A stretch of 6,420 nt of DNA from the NCBI GenBank assembly GCA_964581505.1, contig CAZOOR010000098.1, forward strand, positions 1 through 6,420, read 5' to 3'. Origin of the DNA: CAZOOR01 sp964581505. GTDB taxonomy: Bacteria; Bacteroidota; Ignavibacteria; Kapaibacteriales; UBA2268. A program made the translations under genes and the position numbers. Below the pieces are notes generated by a model that was not told where the DNA came from, searched no databases, and was given only the letters and a program-made list of their open reading frames with translations. This document shows positions 6,388 to 6,420 of the stretch, piece after piece (position 1 is the stretch's first letter; each line of letters opens with the position of its first letter).

Positions 6388-6420
6388 AGAAATTTAAACA
6401 ACAATATATACATTTGTTAT

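Noticed and set aside
1..6420. CRISPR array, tRNA, rRNA, transposase, insertion sequence or phage genes
   Set aside because: No spaced direct repeats, no tRNA-like cloverleaf, no transposase or integrase motifs and no terminal inverted repeats were seen on either strand.

Overview
The window is an AT-rich stretch, about 6.4 kb, carrying five protein genes. One is on the + strand and four follow one another on the - strand. The organism is most likely a member of the Bacteroidota/Chlorobiota (FCB) group, possibly an Ignavibacteria- or Kapabacteria-like lineage. The main reason is that the first protein carries a signal peptide at its N-terminus and a type IX secretion system (T9SS) sorting domain at its C-terminus, a pairing characteristic of that group. 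Strong Shine-Dalgarno sequences are absent before most of the genes, which also fits. The finer placement is inference.

Layout. 1-143 is AT-rich leader with no supported gene. 144-2048 (+) encodes a secreted protein with five Asp-box (BNR) motifs and a T9SS sorting domain. It converges on 2075-3205 (-), a GT-B fold family 4 glycosyltransferase, with only 26 bp between the stop codons. A rho-independent terminator for the - strand lies at 3243-3274. Just upstream of it in transcription is a tight two-gene unit: an ECF-type RNA polymerase sigma factor (3733-4368) followed 4 bp later by a 144-residue protein with two membrane segments (3294-3728). A 290-bp AT-rich intergenic region with small palindromes precedes the sigma gene. 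Urocanate hydratase (hutU, 4659-6311) fills the right end, with its probable promoter in the last 97 bp.

How the genes relate. The sigma factor and the membrane protein almost certainly form one transcription unit, and the membrane protein is a candidate regulator of the sigma factor. It does not look like a classical anti-sigma factor: it has almost no N-terminal soluble domain and no visible zinc-binding motif, and its soluble part follows the second membrane helix. HutU catalyses the second step of histidine breakdown, but no other hut gene is in the window. The glycosyltransferase and the T9SS cargo are neighbours by convergence, and no functional link can be shown. The most interesting points are the unusual sigma/membrane protein pair and a perfect AGGAGG ribosome-binding site inside the sigma reading frame that argues for a shorter sigma protein. 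No clearly novel multi-gene system is visible.
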